Below the pieces are notes generated by a model, which saw only the letters and a program-made list of their open reading frames with translations, was not told where the DNA came from and made no database searches. DNA of 64,000 bases, taken from contig NZ_FXUE01000001.1 of assembly GCF_900182935.1 (NCBI RefSeq), positions 496,001 to 560,000 of the forward strand, written 5' to 3'. Position numbers and translations under genes: made by a program. Shown here one piece after another: positions 45,779 to 54,351 of the stretch. Source of the stretch: Fibrobacter sp. UWB10 (GTDB taxonomy: Bacteria > Fibrobacterota > Fibrobacteria > Fibrobacterales > Fibrobacteraceae). Each line of letters begins with the position of its first letter. Within the stretch, counting starts at the first letter, position 1.

Positions 45779-46633
45779 ACGACAAAATAAATCATACAAC
45801 CAAAATTCAAATTTTGTATATGCAAACCACAACTTAGCGAACGCCATCTGTAACGCACTCGCTTTTTTATATCTTTTCAAAAACAATTCTGCACTCTTCA
45901 ATAGTATTGCATGTTGTTGCGACCATCGGCGATACGTCTTAGATATAGAAACATGGTGATTATGAATATAAGCGCAATCTAAGCGTAAAACTGTCTTAAG
46001 ACCAGCTTCATCAAATTTCTGTCCCAAAACAGGTTCCTCATAATAAAGAAAGAATTCCTCATCGTACATGCCATACTTTAGCATTTTTTTCAAATCAACC
46101 ATCAACATTGAACCAGGAACAGCAAATACAGGAACAAAATCTTTACCCTTAAAATATTTCTTTGGATAGAAACGGATCTTTAGCCACACTTCAAAAAATA
46201 AGCTCGTTGCTAGTATGTATTGCAAGGTGGAACAATTTTTCCAAGCGCAATCAGGCGAATTAGACTGTCTAGCCGAGACTACAGCAACCGAAGAATCTTC
46301 CTGCAAAGTCTGCAAAAAGTTTTCCACACAATCTTCATCAAATTGCACATCTGGATTCGCGATAATTGAATAATCTGCATTTAAAATGTCAGAAGAATAT
46401 CGTAATCCAAAGTTGTTTCCAGCACCATACCCACCATTCCTAGGCGTTTGAATCACATGTACTTTGTCGTTCTTATAATTTTGCAACTGTTCCCAGGAAT
46501 CATCTGTCGAGCAATTATCTACAATCACGATATAATCCAGTAGGGCATAATCTTTTATACTTTCCACTAGACCTATTGTCGTGGGAGCATCATTGTAATT
46601 AAGAATCACACAGGACAATATTCTATTAGCCAT
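45734..46633 (-). CDS. Glycosyltransferase family 2 (rhamnosyltransferase-like)
   Basis: It is 299 residues with SCVILNYNDAPTTIGLVESI, IVIVDNCSTDDSWEQL, RNGGYGAGNNFGLRYS and the metal motif SIIANPDVQFDED, typical of the WcaA/rhamnosyl branch of GT2. The C-terminal FFLYYEEPVLGQKFDEAGLKTV is also characteristic. It overlaps the upstream GT4 gene by 8 bases (coupled). Confidence 0.9.
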   Translation of the reverse strand: MANRILSCVILNYNDAPTTIGLVESIKDYALLDYIVIVDNCSTDDSWEQLQNYKNDKVHVIQTPRNGGYGAGNNFGLRYSSDILNADYSIIANPDVQFDEDCVENFLQTLQEDSSVAVVSARQSNSPDCAWKNCSTLQYILATSLFFEVWLKIRFYPKKYFKGKDFVPVFAVPGSMLMVDLKKMLKYGMYDEEFFLYYEEPVLGQKFDEAGLKTVLRLDCAYIHNHHVSISKTYRRWSQQHAILLKSAELFLKRYKKASALQMAFAKLWFAYTKFEFWLYDLFCRLKHDSKKRKTKNSI

Positions 46634-47708
46634 TGATGCATTCCTTATACATTTTACTTAAATGGCTGTAAGTATTGTTAATATTATATTGTGGCAAAAG
46701 TACCGAATTCGGCCTTTTTCCTACACAAAATGCTCGTTCTAGAGAATTTTTCCAAGAATCGGAATTAAATCCTTTTATCAGTACACATTGTTCAGACAAA
46801 ACCACTTCCCGAGTCACATTTTCACTCACTATACACGGCAATCCTGCATATTGAGCTTCAACAAGTGTAAGCGGCAAGCCCTCCCACAGAGACGGGAAAG
46901 CAAATACATCCATCACACTATAGAACGGAGCAGGATCTTTTTGCAGACCAGCAAAGATTACGAAGTTTGACAAGCCAAGCGATTTAACTTTTTGTTCAAT
47001 CCGTTCCTGCAACGGGCCATCGCCCAGCAATAGCAGTTTCGCGTTTGCCATCTGTTTATGGAGATCCGCGAACATATCTATCAAAAACTCATGATTTTTC
47101 TGCGGATAGAATCTTCCCACATGCCCTATCACAAAATCGTTCTCTGCAATTCCATATTTCGCACGAATCTCTCGGCGAGCAGCTTCGTTAAACTTAAATC
47201 GTTCCGGGTCGATTGCGTTGGGGAGAATCGTCACCTTACCTTTCTTTACAGCGTTATGCCCCCAGGCATTGATGGCGGCGGCTTCGCCGCAAGCCAACCA
47301 ATGGGTAGCAAAGAGTTTGCAGGGAACGCGCATTATAGCACAAAGGATGTTATTTCCATATGACTGGTGATGATGGGCAAATCTTTTTTTGACTCCAGCG
47401 AGCATAGCCAAAAAGCACACGTAGCTGTTCATGAACCAGTCCAAATGACCATGCACAACATCGTAATGCCCCTTTCTAAAGATTCGGAACATATTCCATA
47501 TGTGTTTCAGTGGATGATGAACCTTATCGGGAATCTGGATGCAGTTGATTCCAGCCTCATTAAAGCGTTCTAATATTTGTGGGTTTGGTTCGTACTGGTA
47601 CAGCAAATCAAAATGAATGTCACGCATACGAGAACAATAATTCAGAACAACCTGCTCCGAACCGCCGCCTACAATCCCATGCAGCACCTGACAAACGCGA
47701 ACACTCAT
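46626..47708 (-). CDS. Glycosyltransferase family 4
   Basis: GT-B retaining glycosyltransferase, 360 residues. The N-terminal VCQVLHGIVGGGSEQVVLNYC is the acceptor-side glycine loop. The C-terminal domain shows FVIGHVGRFYPQKNHEFLIDMF, LLLGDGPLQERIEQKV and the nucleotide-sugar motif FAFPSLWEGLPLTLVEAQYAGLPCI (E-x7-E). It is divergent from the membrane protein at 47735 with only 26 bases between start codons, so the two promoters must overlap the coding regions or each other. Confidence 0.93.
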   Translation of the reverse strand: MSVRVCQVLHGIVGGGSEQVVLNYCSRMRDIHFDLLYQYEPNPQILERFNEAGINCIQIPDKVHHPLKHIWNMFRIFRKGHYDVVHGHLDWFMNSYVCFLAMLAGVKKRFAHHHQSYGNNILCAIMRVPCKLFATHWLACGEAAAINAWGHNAVKKGKVTILPNAIDPERFKFNEAARREIRAKYGIAENDFVIGHVGRFYPQKNHEFLIDMFADLHKQMANAKLLLLGDGPLQERIEQKVKSLGLSNFVIFAGLQKDPAPFYSVMDVFAFPSLWEGLPLTLVEAQYAGLPCIVSENVTREVVLSEQCVLIKGFNSDSWKNSLERAFCVGKRPNSVLLPQYNINNTYSHLSKMYKECING

Positions 47709-47734
47709 AACAGAAATAAATATATATTTTCTAT

Positions 47735-49414
47735 ATGCTTTTTAAACGAGCTCTAGCATATTCAGTCGTTATCAACCTATTCTTTTTAGGTTTGTGCCTC
47801 ATTTTTGGCGATCTCAAATTCGGGGCGATTGACGACTACTTTATTGCAGCCCGACTCACTGGCGCCCTGGGTACAGAATACAATCCCCACCTAATTTTCG
47901 TAAATGCCATCTACGGCTACGCTCTCTTGCCTCTTTACCACCTTTTCCCAAAAATTGGATGGTACTATATTGGAGAAATATTCTCTGTTTTTCTCTCTTT
48001 CACTGTAATCGGCTATGTATTATTGCAACGGTGCGGAGAACGCTGGGGAGTTATTCTTGCAACCCTGTTTACAGCGCTTTTTGCAAGCGATTTTTACCTA
48101 GTTGTACAATTCACACAATGTGCATCTATTTTGAGTGCAGCGGGAATGTTACTATTCGCACATGGGGTGATAACGCAACCAAGGCACAAACTTCCGTTTA
48201 TTTTAGGTGTAATCCTAATGCTATGGGGTTCCGTTATGCGCTGGCAGGCGTTCCTGATGGGGATGCCATTCTTCTGCTTGGGGATGTTGTTCATCCTAAA
48301 AGAATGTTGGAAAGCCAAATGGCATGTAATTGTAGGTCTTGGAGTTCTTTTCACAGGCGCATTCGCAGCGCACCATTTTGACCAGCAAATTTACCATTCC
48401 TCAGTTTATGCAGATTTCGTCAAATTTCAAAGTCCACGTGTAGCCTTAGGAGACAACGGAAATTACAACCAAAATGCTGTTTACGAAGACGCTGAAGAGT
48501 TAGGACTATCAGGTAAAGATTACCAAATGCTCAAAAAATGGGTTCTATACGACACCGAGGTATTTGCTGTAGACAGTCTCAAGCGCTATACCGACATTAT
48601 CCAATCATACCGCGATCCAAATCCGACACAACTTGTACCCCGTAATTTGCTAAAAGCTTTAAGCAAATCTATTCATTCGCCACTTTTTTGGACATGGTTT
48701 ATTCTGTGCTTGATTACATATTCAACCAATCCAAAGAAATTCCTATACCTATGGGCATCTCTCATCCTAACACTCGCGTTCATAGCATATTTGCTAGCCA
48801 TGGGCAGGCTCGTATATCGCGTCGAAAGCGGATTCTGGCTATATGCCGCAGTTCTCACCATCCCACTATATGGCAAACTCAAATTTACTATTTCGCACAA
48901 GCTAGTTTATGCGATTCTCGCCATCATTGCATGCGCCAACATATATGCATACGCAACCTCTGGCGAAATGGTGCGAGATCCAAGTAGCGGCAGCATGCGC
49001 ACTCTAGCAATCGAAGACACGACCGATTATGTTCAAGTTTTCAACTATATTGACAGCCAACCCGATAAAATGTTCCTACTTTCGATGAACGCGTTTATGC
49101 GATTCAGCCATCATCGGAACCCGCCTTATTTGGCGGAGTCTAGCGGAATCTATAGAAATACAGTTTCTTTTGGTTACTGGACTCCTTACTTACCAGAAGT
49201 AAAAGAAGCCTTAAACAGTTACGGAATCAGCAATCCCATTAAAGATATTGTTCACGACAATGTTATCGTTTTAAACGAGTCAAATCTCGCCGACTTTTTG
49301 CAACGGCATTATTACGACAGCGTCACTGTAGACACGCTCAAACAAATCGGAGAAATGACTTTCTATAAATACAGGCTTGTCAATGTCAACAATACACAGG
49401 AGAACAAACAATGA
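47735..49414 (+). CDS. Large membrane protein, possible GT-C-type glycosyltransferase
   Basis: No family recognised with confidence. It is 559 residues with about ten to eleven membrane segments in the first 400 residues and a soluble C-terminal part (about 420-559). The early loop FGAIDDYFIAARLTGALGTEYNP carries paired acidic residues after the first membrane segment, as in GT-C transferases that use polyprenyl-linked sugars, and the fold pattern fits (inference). It overlaps the next gene by 4 bases (coupled). Confidence 0.7.
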   Translation: MLFKRALAYSVVINLFFLGLCLIFGDLKFGAIDDYFIAARLTGALGTEYNPHLIFVNAIYGYALLPLYHLFPKIGWYYIGEIFSVFLSFTVIGYVLLQRCGERWGVILATLFTALFASDFYLVVQFTQCASILSAAGMLLFAHGVITQPRHKLPFILGVILMLWGSVMRWQAFLMGMPFFCLGMLFILKECWKAKWHVIVGLGVLFTGAFAAHHFDQQIYHSSVYADFVKFQSPRVALGDNGNYNQNAVYEDAEELGLSGKDYQMLKKWVLYDTEVFAVDSLKRYTDIIQSYRDPNPTQLVPRNLLKALSKSIHSPLFWTWFILCLITYSTNPKKFLYLWASLILTLAFIAYLLAMGRLVYRVESGFWLYAAVLTIPLYGKLKFTISHKLVYAILAIIACANIYAYATSGEMVRDPSSGSMRTLAIEDTTDYVQVFNYIDSQPDKMFLLSMNAFMRFSHHRNPPYLAESSGIYRNTVSFGYWTPYLPEVKEALNSYGISNPIKDIVHDNVIVLNESNLADFLQRHYYDSVTVDTLKQIGEMTFYKYRLVNVNNTQENKQ

Positions 49415-50619
49415 AAAGACTCCTGTACCCACTGATAGCAAGCGCCCTCATAACAATTGTGCCTTTCTTGCTCACTTTCGAGAAGGGCCAAGACATTGTC
49501 CGAGGACTCTTTGGCTATGAGTATTTCGCATTATTACTATTTATCATTTTAGTCAAAAACAAAGTATCCAAAAATTTTTTGAGGATTATTTTACTCATCC
49601 TACTAACCGGAACTCTGTTCATTATTTCTTGGATAGACTTACATAATTTATTGGCAATAAAAGAATGGAATACCAGCTGGTATGGGATTATCCCATTCAT
49701 CACCACGGGTCTTTCCTTAGCAATAGTAAGTCCACTCAAACCATTCAAATTCAATACCATCTGCTTTATTCTATTCGTCGCCCTAATATTGCATCTAGAA
49801 ACATACAACCGTTATGCGGCACAACCCCTAGCACAATTTCCGACTATAGACTACCTTGAACGAATTGCACCTAAGCCTGTTCAGCGTAATGATGTTACCG
49901 AAGAATTCCGCAAGAAATACACTGTCACAGACTCTGTCACCATCACACGAGATTTTGTAGATACGACACGAAACAATGTAATCATTCTTGTGGAAAGCTG
50001 GGGCGTACCATTAGACATTCAACGTTTTGAAAAGCAATTAGTGGTTTTCAAAGGAATCACGAATACGACTGGCATACACAATCGCATGTACAGCCGAACT
50101 CGCACCGCCGAACGCGAAGACTTGATCAAAGCAATCACTCGCGATTCAATCACCAAGCAAAAGGATACATTATTTTTACCCAATGTATTTAACGATCTAG
50201 GTTATCAAACCGCATTTCTATTCGGCGGCGATAGCCTAGAACATTACCGATTTAAATACATAAAAAACATCGGCTTTAATGAAGACATTTACGGCAACGG
50301 TTTAAATGACCAAACAATGATTTCAAAGATTAACAGCATTATTGCAGACTCAACGCAAAAGCACTTTGTTGCTTGGACAACTGCAGACACAAAATTTCCA
50401 ATAACAGAATTTCAGGACATATATAATAGCAACGTAGATTCAATCTATTCCGTCTACACCGTTAAGTTACAAAACACACTTGCACAAATTGCGGAACTCG
50501 CACACAAGTACCCTACAACACGATTCATTATCCAAGGTGATCACAACCCCATCCTCTCCCCAATAGAATTTCAGAAAAAATTCTACAAGCGCTGGGTACC
50601 CTATATTATATTAAACTAA
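49411..50619 (+). CDS. Membrane protein with alkaline-phosphatase/sulfatase-like domain
   Basis: It is 402 residues. Four to five membrane segments lie in the first 135 residues; a periplasmic domain follows from about 185, NNVIILVESWGVPLDIQRFE, resembling the metal-site strand of LtaS/OpgB-type phosphoglycerol and phosphoethanolamine transferases. FIIQGDHNPILSP near the end supplies the usual Asp-His metal pair. A candidate nucleophile Thr lies in RMYSRTRTAERED. Shorter than typical members, so perhaps a reduced variant. It is coupled to the upstream membrane protein and is last gene of the AT-rich glycan block. Confidence 0.68.
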   Translation: MKRLLYPLIASALITIVPFLLTFEKGQDIVRGLFGYEYFALLLFIILVKNKVSKNFLRIILLILLTGTLFIISWIDLHNLLAIKEWNTSWYGIIPFITTGLSLAIVSPLKPFKFNTICFILFVALILHLETYNRYAAQPLAQFPTIDYLERIAPKPVQRNDVTEEFRKKYTVTDSVTITRDFVDTTRNNVIILVESWGVPLDIQRFEKQLVVFKGITNTTGIHNRMYSRTRTAEREDLIKAITRDSITKQKDTLFLPNVFNDLGYQTAFLFGGDSLEHYRFKYIKNIGFNEDIYGNGLNDQTMISKINSIIADSTQKHFVAWTTADTKFPITEFQDIYNSNVDSIYSVYTVKLQNTLAQIAELAHKYPTTRFIIQGDHNPILSPIEFQKKFYKRWVPYIILN

Positions 50620-50706
50620 AAAAATTTTCTTTTTTTTCTCCAGATTATTTTAATTTGAGCTTTCCCTCTAAAACAAGGGTTTTTATCATACTCATCTGGA
50701 GAAACA

Positions 50707-51549
50707 ATGCTATTCTTTAACACTGCACTCAAATATCTTAACCTTGAAAAATACAAGGAAAATCTTGCCCCCACAACTATACGTACCTATTACTGGAATC
50801 TAAAAAAAATCACAGATTTCAATCCAGAAATTCACTGCGAAGATATTGACGAATCTTTTATTCGTAATTATAAATCATTCTTACAACAAAAGGGCGATAA
50901 ACCGAATACCGTTGCCAAGGCATTATCCGTATTCAGAATTTTTACTAGAAAAATGCTCATTGACAAGCTATTAAAAACAGACCCTTTCGAGAACATCAAA
51001 ATTGGACGAGTTTACTCAAAACGGAGTTTCCTTACAACTAACGAACTTAAGCATCTGTATCTAAATTATCTAGACAACAAGCATTCTCTCACAGAAACAG
51101 AACAGAATGTTATGAATGTATTCCTATTCAGTTGCTTTACCGGCCTACGATACAGCGACCTTCTTTCACTCGACGCATCGGAAATTTTCGATTGGAAAAT
51201 CCGCAAACAAACCCACAAAACAGGAGAACCCGTATATATTCCTATCCCCATCCAAGCACGATTGCTCTTGCCCGAGAAATTATCACAAGGTCGAATTTTT
51301 AAAGTGGTAGAAAATTCACATTTTAACAGAACTCTTCGCAGAGTCGCCCCAAAACTAGGTTATCACAAATACATCCATTGCCACTTGGCTAGACACACTT
51401 TTGCAACAACCTGCATTTCACTCGGAATATCTTTACCATCGACCAGCAAATTACTAGGCCATCGCAATGTCGAAACAACTCTTATTTATGCAAAATTCGT
51501 TGACACATTTCTTGACAAAGAAATGAAAAAATTCAATAAATTGCGATAA
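50707..51549 (+). CDS. Tyrosine recombinase (XerC/D-like integrase)
   Basis: Site-specific recombinase, 280 residues. An N-terminal SAM-like core-binding domain spans about 1-95 (LAPTTIRTYYWNLKKI). The catalytic domain shows all key residues: Arg148 in FTGLRYSD, probable Lys171, His226-x-x-Arg229 in HLARHTFATT, His252 in LLGHRNVETT and the nucleophile Tyr261 in TLIYAKF. The gene looks intact. It ends 36 bases before the 21-bp inverted repeat at the start of the silent pilin cassette and points toward it. The most economical idea is that it inverts the pilin segment; it could instead be a remnant of an integrated element. Confidence 0.92.
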   Translation: MLFFNTALKYLNLEKYKENLAPTTIRTYYWNLKKITDFNPEIHCEDIDESFIRNYKSFLQQKGDKPNTVAKALSVFRIFTRKMLIDKLLKTDPFENIKIGRVYSKRSFLTTNELKHLYLNYLDNKHSLTETEQNVMNVFLFSCFTGLRYSDLLSLDASEIFDWKIRKQTHKTGEPVYIPIPIQARLLLPEKLSQGRIFKVVENSHFNRTLRRVAPKLGYHKYIHCHLARHTFATTCISLGISLPSTSKLLGHRNVETTLIYAKFVDTFLDKEMKKFNKLR

Positions 51550-51577
51550 ATCATCCGCAGCAGAATTTAACCATTAG

Positions 51578-51954
51578 CAGGAAACTACGTGAAGTTGCAG
51601 CAGGCTTATATTTCTGAAGCTGTTGCTATTGGATCTTGGGCCGTTATTGGTTATAAGGGTCCTGGTGACAATACGAATGCTACTGGTGCTACCGGTGGTG
51701 CAACGTCTAAAACAAATAATTTCAGCTACAAAGACGCAACTGGATATACCAACAACACCGCTGCTTTGGACGCCACTGGAAAGACTGGTTTTACAGCCCA
51801 CAACGAAGCTAAGTTGAACGATTGCGTACAGGGTGACCACTGGACCATTACGGTTAAAGCCGGATCTGCTGCTGGTGAAGCAACTTTCACTCCGAGCACG
51901 CTTTCTCAGGACTGCTTGCAGCTCACTCCGAACTTCGCTCAGATTGGCAAGTAA
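51578..51954 (+). pseudogene. Silent 3' pilin cassette (leaderless)
   Basis: About 120 codons homologous to residues 46-174 of the complete pilin at 53827-54351, lacking the prepilin leader, the N-terminal helix and any ribosome site. Homology starts at GCAGGAAACTACGTGAAG and continues to the stop. Shared blocks are YVKLQQAYISEAVA, IGYKGPGDNT, AKLNDC and C-x-LTPNF-x-x-IGK; the two conserved cysteines frame a variable region. An upstream in-frame stop (51569) prevents read-in; the only start would be the GTG at 51589. Most differences within the shared first block are silent, so the copy is under protein-level selection rather than decaying. It has its own terminator. Confidence 0.85.
51585..51605 (+). 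repeat. 21-bp inverted repeat, left copy (candidate recombination site)
   Basis: CTACGTGAAGTTGCAGCAGG plus one further C, identical to the reverse complement of 54191-54211. It lies at the left edge of the cassette homology and codes YVKLQQA in the pilin frame. Confidence 0.9.
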
Positions 51955-51975
51955 GGTTTAGCCAAGTGAATCTTT

Positions 51976-52003
51976 AAAAGGGACTCCATTCGGAGTCCCT
52001 TTT
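51976..52003. terminator. Bidirectional terminator of pilin cassette and phosphotransferase-like gene
   Basis: AAAAGGGACTCC-attc-GGAGTCCCTTTT, a perfect 12-bp stem with T runs on both strands, 22 bases after the cassette stop and 40 bases after the stop of the convergent gene at 52043. Confidence 0.92.
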
Positions 52004-52042
52004 CTATTTTATTAAGATTAGATATAATGCATCTACAGATGG

Positions 52043-53722
52043 CTATTCTTCCTTATTCTGTTTTTTTATTAGTAAGTAACTTTCGTACATTAAGTGATTA
52101 GACATTTTTCTTATTTCTTTGTTGAGAGAGTCCAACCCGATGCATTCTATAAGCGTTTTTTTGCCGCCAAAAAGGTCCGTTCCAAACCCAAGCCGCTCTC
52201 CATCGATATTGAAATTGATTGAACTGAGAATGGTTGGGAACATATCAATGTCTGAATAAAGCCGATTTTCGTTAGAAACAGGAACCTTTGAAGGATTTAT
52301 AAAAAAGTTGACCCATTTTCTGTCTGTGGCGCCCTTAACTAAACGATTCCCAGGAAAAAGATGATCTCCAAAAACAACGATGGATGTGTTGCCATAGAAT
52401 GCTTTTGTTCTTAATGTATCCAGAAATTTGTTTAATTCCCTGGATACGCACCGTGCAGATGCTTTTAGTCTTTCGTCTTCGTTTTTCTCGTCGTTGATTT
52501 TTATGCAATCAGGGTCGTATAGTCCACTTGGAGCGTGGGTATCTATGGTGAAAAATGTCAGCGAAAAAGGTTCTGAGATGGTGTCGAGAATTTGATGGGC
52601 AAAAATAAAGGTTTCTTTGTCTTGAACAGTCTTGTATCCTTGTTTTCTTATAAGATCTGCGGTATCCAAATCCAATCTTTGTATCAAATCATCCGGACCA
52701 TAAATTTCGTCTATTTTTTGATCTATTGCGAATTGTCGGAATTGTTTGTAAAGACCCGAATTTCCTTGAAAGAAAATTTGTTTGTAATCGTACTCGTTTA
52801 AAATTTTATAAATGCTCTTATAATGATGCAGTATAGGAGTCTTTGAATAAATAGTAATATTAGGAATTCCTAAAGATCTGCTATGCATGGAGGGGAATGT
52901 GGATGTCGAACCTATGGCGTCTAGTCCGCCGCCAATATTTTTTTTGTTTTTTCCGAAACTCAGATTTTGCAAGGCGAGTTCTGTAATTTCTGGAATAAGA
53001 TTGGTATCTTGATTGCCCCCATGAATTCTGTCTGCGAAAGATGTTTCTAGCGATTCCAAGTATATGAGAATCAAGTTCCGCTTATGCTGGGGAGGTGTGA
53101 TTATGACAGAATCCGGATTGACATAATTTTCGACAAAGAATTTTGAATATGCCGTATTTTTTTCGGGCTCGTTATTTAAAATATGTATGTAGTCGGATAT
53201 GGGAATGTTATAGAAAACAGGAATGATTGCTGCAATGATATATATTCCTACAGGAACCAGTCTTTTTTTTGTGTTATTTAAAACGACGTAAAGGAAAATT
53301 GCAATAACAATTGTTATTACAAGTGCTTGGGGAATAGTGGTTGTCAGATATTGTCGAACCATTGAATAAGCGAAGTCGTCAAAGGGTTCTTGCAGTGTAA
53401 GCAACACCGTATTCGCGTCTTTAAGTGGAAATGTGCTTAAGGCCCAAACAAAGCCTGTCCTAAAAAGGACTGCCAAAAAGAGAGGCGCGATAACGAGTGG
53501 TATGTGTGAAGGTTTGAAATAATCCTTCTTTTGAAAATGCTTTGTGCGCCAATTTAAAATAATCAGCGCCAAGAAGGACAGTATATATTCCGGAGACGCG
53601 AAAAAGGGAGATATTTCTAAAAAATAGTGTTCAATTATAAAGATAAGACATATGGCAATCGCCGCAATTTTCAAAAAAAACAGAATTGGTCTTGAAATGC
53701 TATGCATATTTGAGAATTTCAT
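52043..53722 (-). CDS. Membrane-anchored sulfatase/phosphoglycerol-transferase-like protein
   Basis: It is 559 residues. Five membrane segments lie in the first 190 residues, then a periplasmic alkaline-phosphatase-superfamily domain: NLILIYLESLETSFADR (metal-binding Glu), a candidate nucleophile Thr/Ser in AIGSTSTFPSMHSRS, FSLTFFTIDTHAPSGLYDPD and VVFGDHLFPGNRL (Asp-His metal site). This is the build of LtaS/OpgB and phosphoethanolamine transferases, which move phospholipid head groups to surface polymers or proteins. It lies wholly inside the 2.6-kb segment bounded by the 21-bp inverted repeats, downstream of the pilin. A pilin-modifying role is a tempting inference. Confidence 0.85.
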   Translation of the reverse strand: MKFSNMHSISRPILFFLKIAAIAICLIFIIEHYFLEISPFFASPEYILSFLALIILNWRTKHFQKKDYFKPSHIPLVIAPLFLAVLFRTGFVWALSTFPLKDANTVLLTLQEPFDDFAYSMVRQYLTTTIPQALVITIVIAIFLYVVLNNTKKRLVPVGIYIIAAIIPVFYNIPISDYIHILNNEPEKNTAYSKFFVENYVNPDSVIITPPQHKRNLILIYLESLETSFADRIHGGNQDTNLIPEITELALQNLSFGKNKKNIGGGLDAIGSTSTFPSMHSRSLGIPNITIYSKTPILHHYKSIYKILNEYDYKQIFFQGNSGLYKQFRQFAIDQKIDEIYGPDDLIQRLDLDTADLIRKQGYKTVQDKETFIFAHQILDTISEPFSLTFFTIDTHAPSGLYDPDCIKINDEKNEDERLKASARCVSRELNKFLDTLRTKAFYGNTSIVVFGDHLFPGNRLVKGATDRKWVNFFINPSKVPVSNENRLYSDIDMFPTILSSINFNIDGERLGFGTDLFGGKKTLIECIGLDSLNKEIRKMSNHLMYESYLLIKKQNKEE

Positions 53723-53767
53723 GATATAGGATAATATAGATTTTATGCGTGATTCAGTGGATGATGC

Positions 53768-53805
53768 AAAAAAAAAGAGCCGCCCCTTTTGGGATGGCTC
53801 TTTTT
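53768..53805 (-). terminator. Terminator of the type IV pilin gene
   Basis: Minus-strand AAAAAGAGCCATCCC-aaaa-GGGGCGGCTCTTTTTTTTT stem (one G-U/mismatch) with a long T run, just past the pilin stop. Confidence 0.9.
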
Positions 53806-53826
53806 GCTTAACAAATGTCTAAGCTA

Positions 53827-54351
53827 TTACTTACCGATCTTGTCGAAGTTCGGGGTAAGTTCCGTGCAATTGGTTGTAGCTGTGAAAGTAGCATCACCTT
53901 CGGAAGAAGTAGACTTCTTAACGGTAACTTTCCAGTTAAAGTTAGAAGAAGATGCATCACCACTCTTAGCTGCGCAATCGTTCAGCTTGGCCTGATTTGC
54001 AACAACGAAACCCACGACTTCATCAGTGCCTAAAGTTGTCGTATTATTCGTGTAAGTGGCACCATCCGCATATTTGAAGTTTGTTGTTCCAGACTTGTCA
54101 CCGCCAGTTGCAGTGCCCTTGGTGTTGTCGCCCGGGCCCTTGTAGCCGATAATCTGCCAGTTACCAACAGCGACTGCTTCAGAAATGTAGGCCTGCTGCA
54201 ACTTCACGTAGGTACCGGCGGCAGGGCCGACTTCGGAAGCCTTGGACTTAGCGATCATGCCGAACAGTTTCGGTACTGCGACGGCGGCCAAGATGCCCAT
54301 GATCACGATCACGACCATCAATTCGATAAGGGTAAAACCTTGCTTTTTCAT
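53827..54351 (-). CDS. Type IV pilin (major pilin candidate)
   Basis: It is 174 residues. A short prepilin leader MKKQG is followed by FTLIELMVVIVIMGILAAVAVPKLFG: cleavage between Gly5 and Phe6, Glu at mature position 5, one long hydrophobic helix. The globular part shares blocks with the silent cassette and has a conserved Cys pair (LNDC ... NCTELTPNF) likely to form the D-region disulfide. AAGGAG lies six bases before the ATG. The 21-bp inverted repeat (54191-54211) codes residues 48-54, the hinge between helix and head. The gene appears strongly expressed (good ribosome site, strong terminator). Confidence 0.92.
   Translation of the reverse strand: MKKQGFTLIELMVVIVIMGILAAVAVPKLFGMIAKSKASEVGPAAGTYVKLQQAYISEAVAVGNWQIIGYKGPGDNTKGTATGGDKSGTTNFKYADGATYTNNTTTLGTDEVVGFVVANQAKLNDCAAKSGDASSSNFNWKVTVKKSTSSEGDATFTATTNCTELTPNFDKIGK
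54191..54211 (-). repeat. 21-bp inverted repeat, right copy (inside the pilin gene)
   Basis: Reads CTACGTGAAGTTGCAGCAGG plus C on the minus strand, identical to 51585-51605 and in the same codon phase. Recombination between the two copies inverts 2,627 bp. Confidence 0.9.

Noticed and set aside
51589-51954. Independent small secreted protein gene
   Set aside because: Its GTG start has no ribosome site, there is no signal peptide, and the sequence is homologous to the pilin head in the middle of the pilin reading frame.
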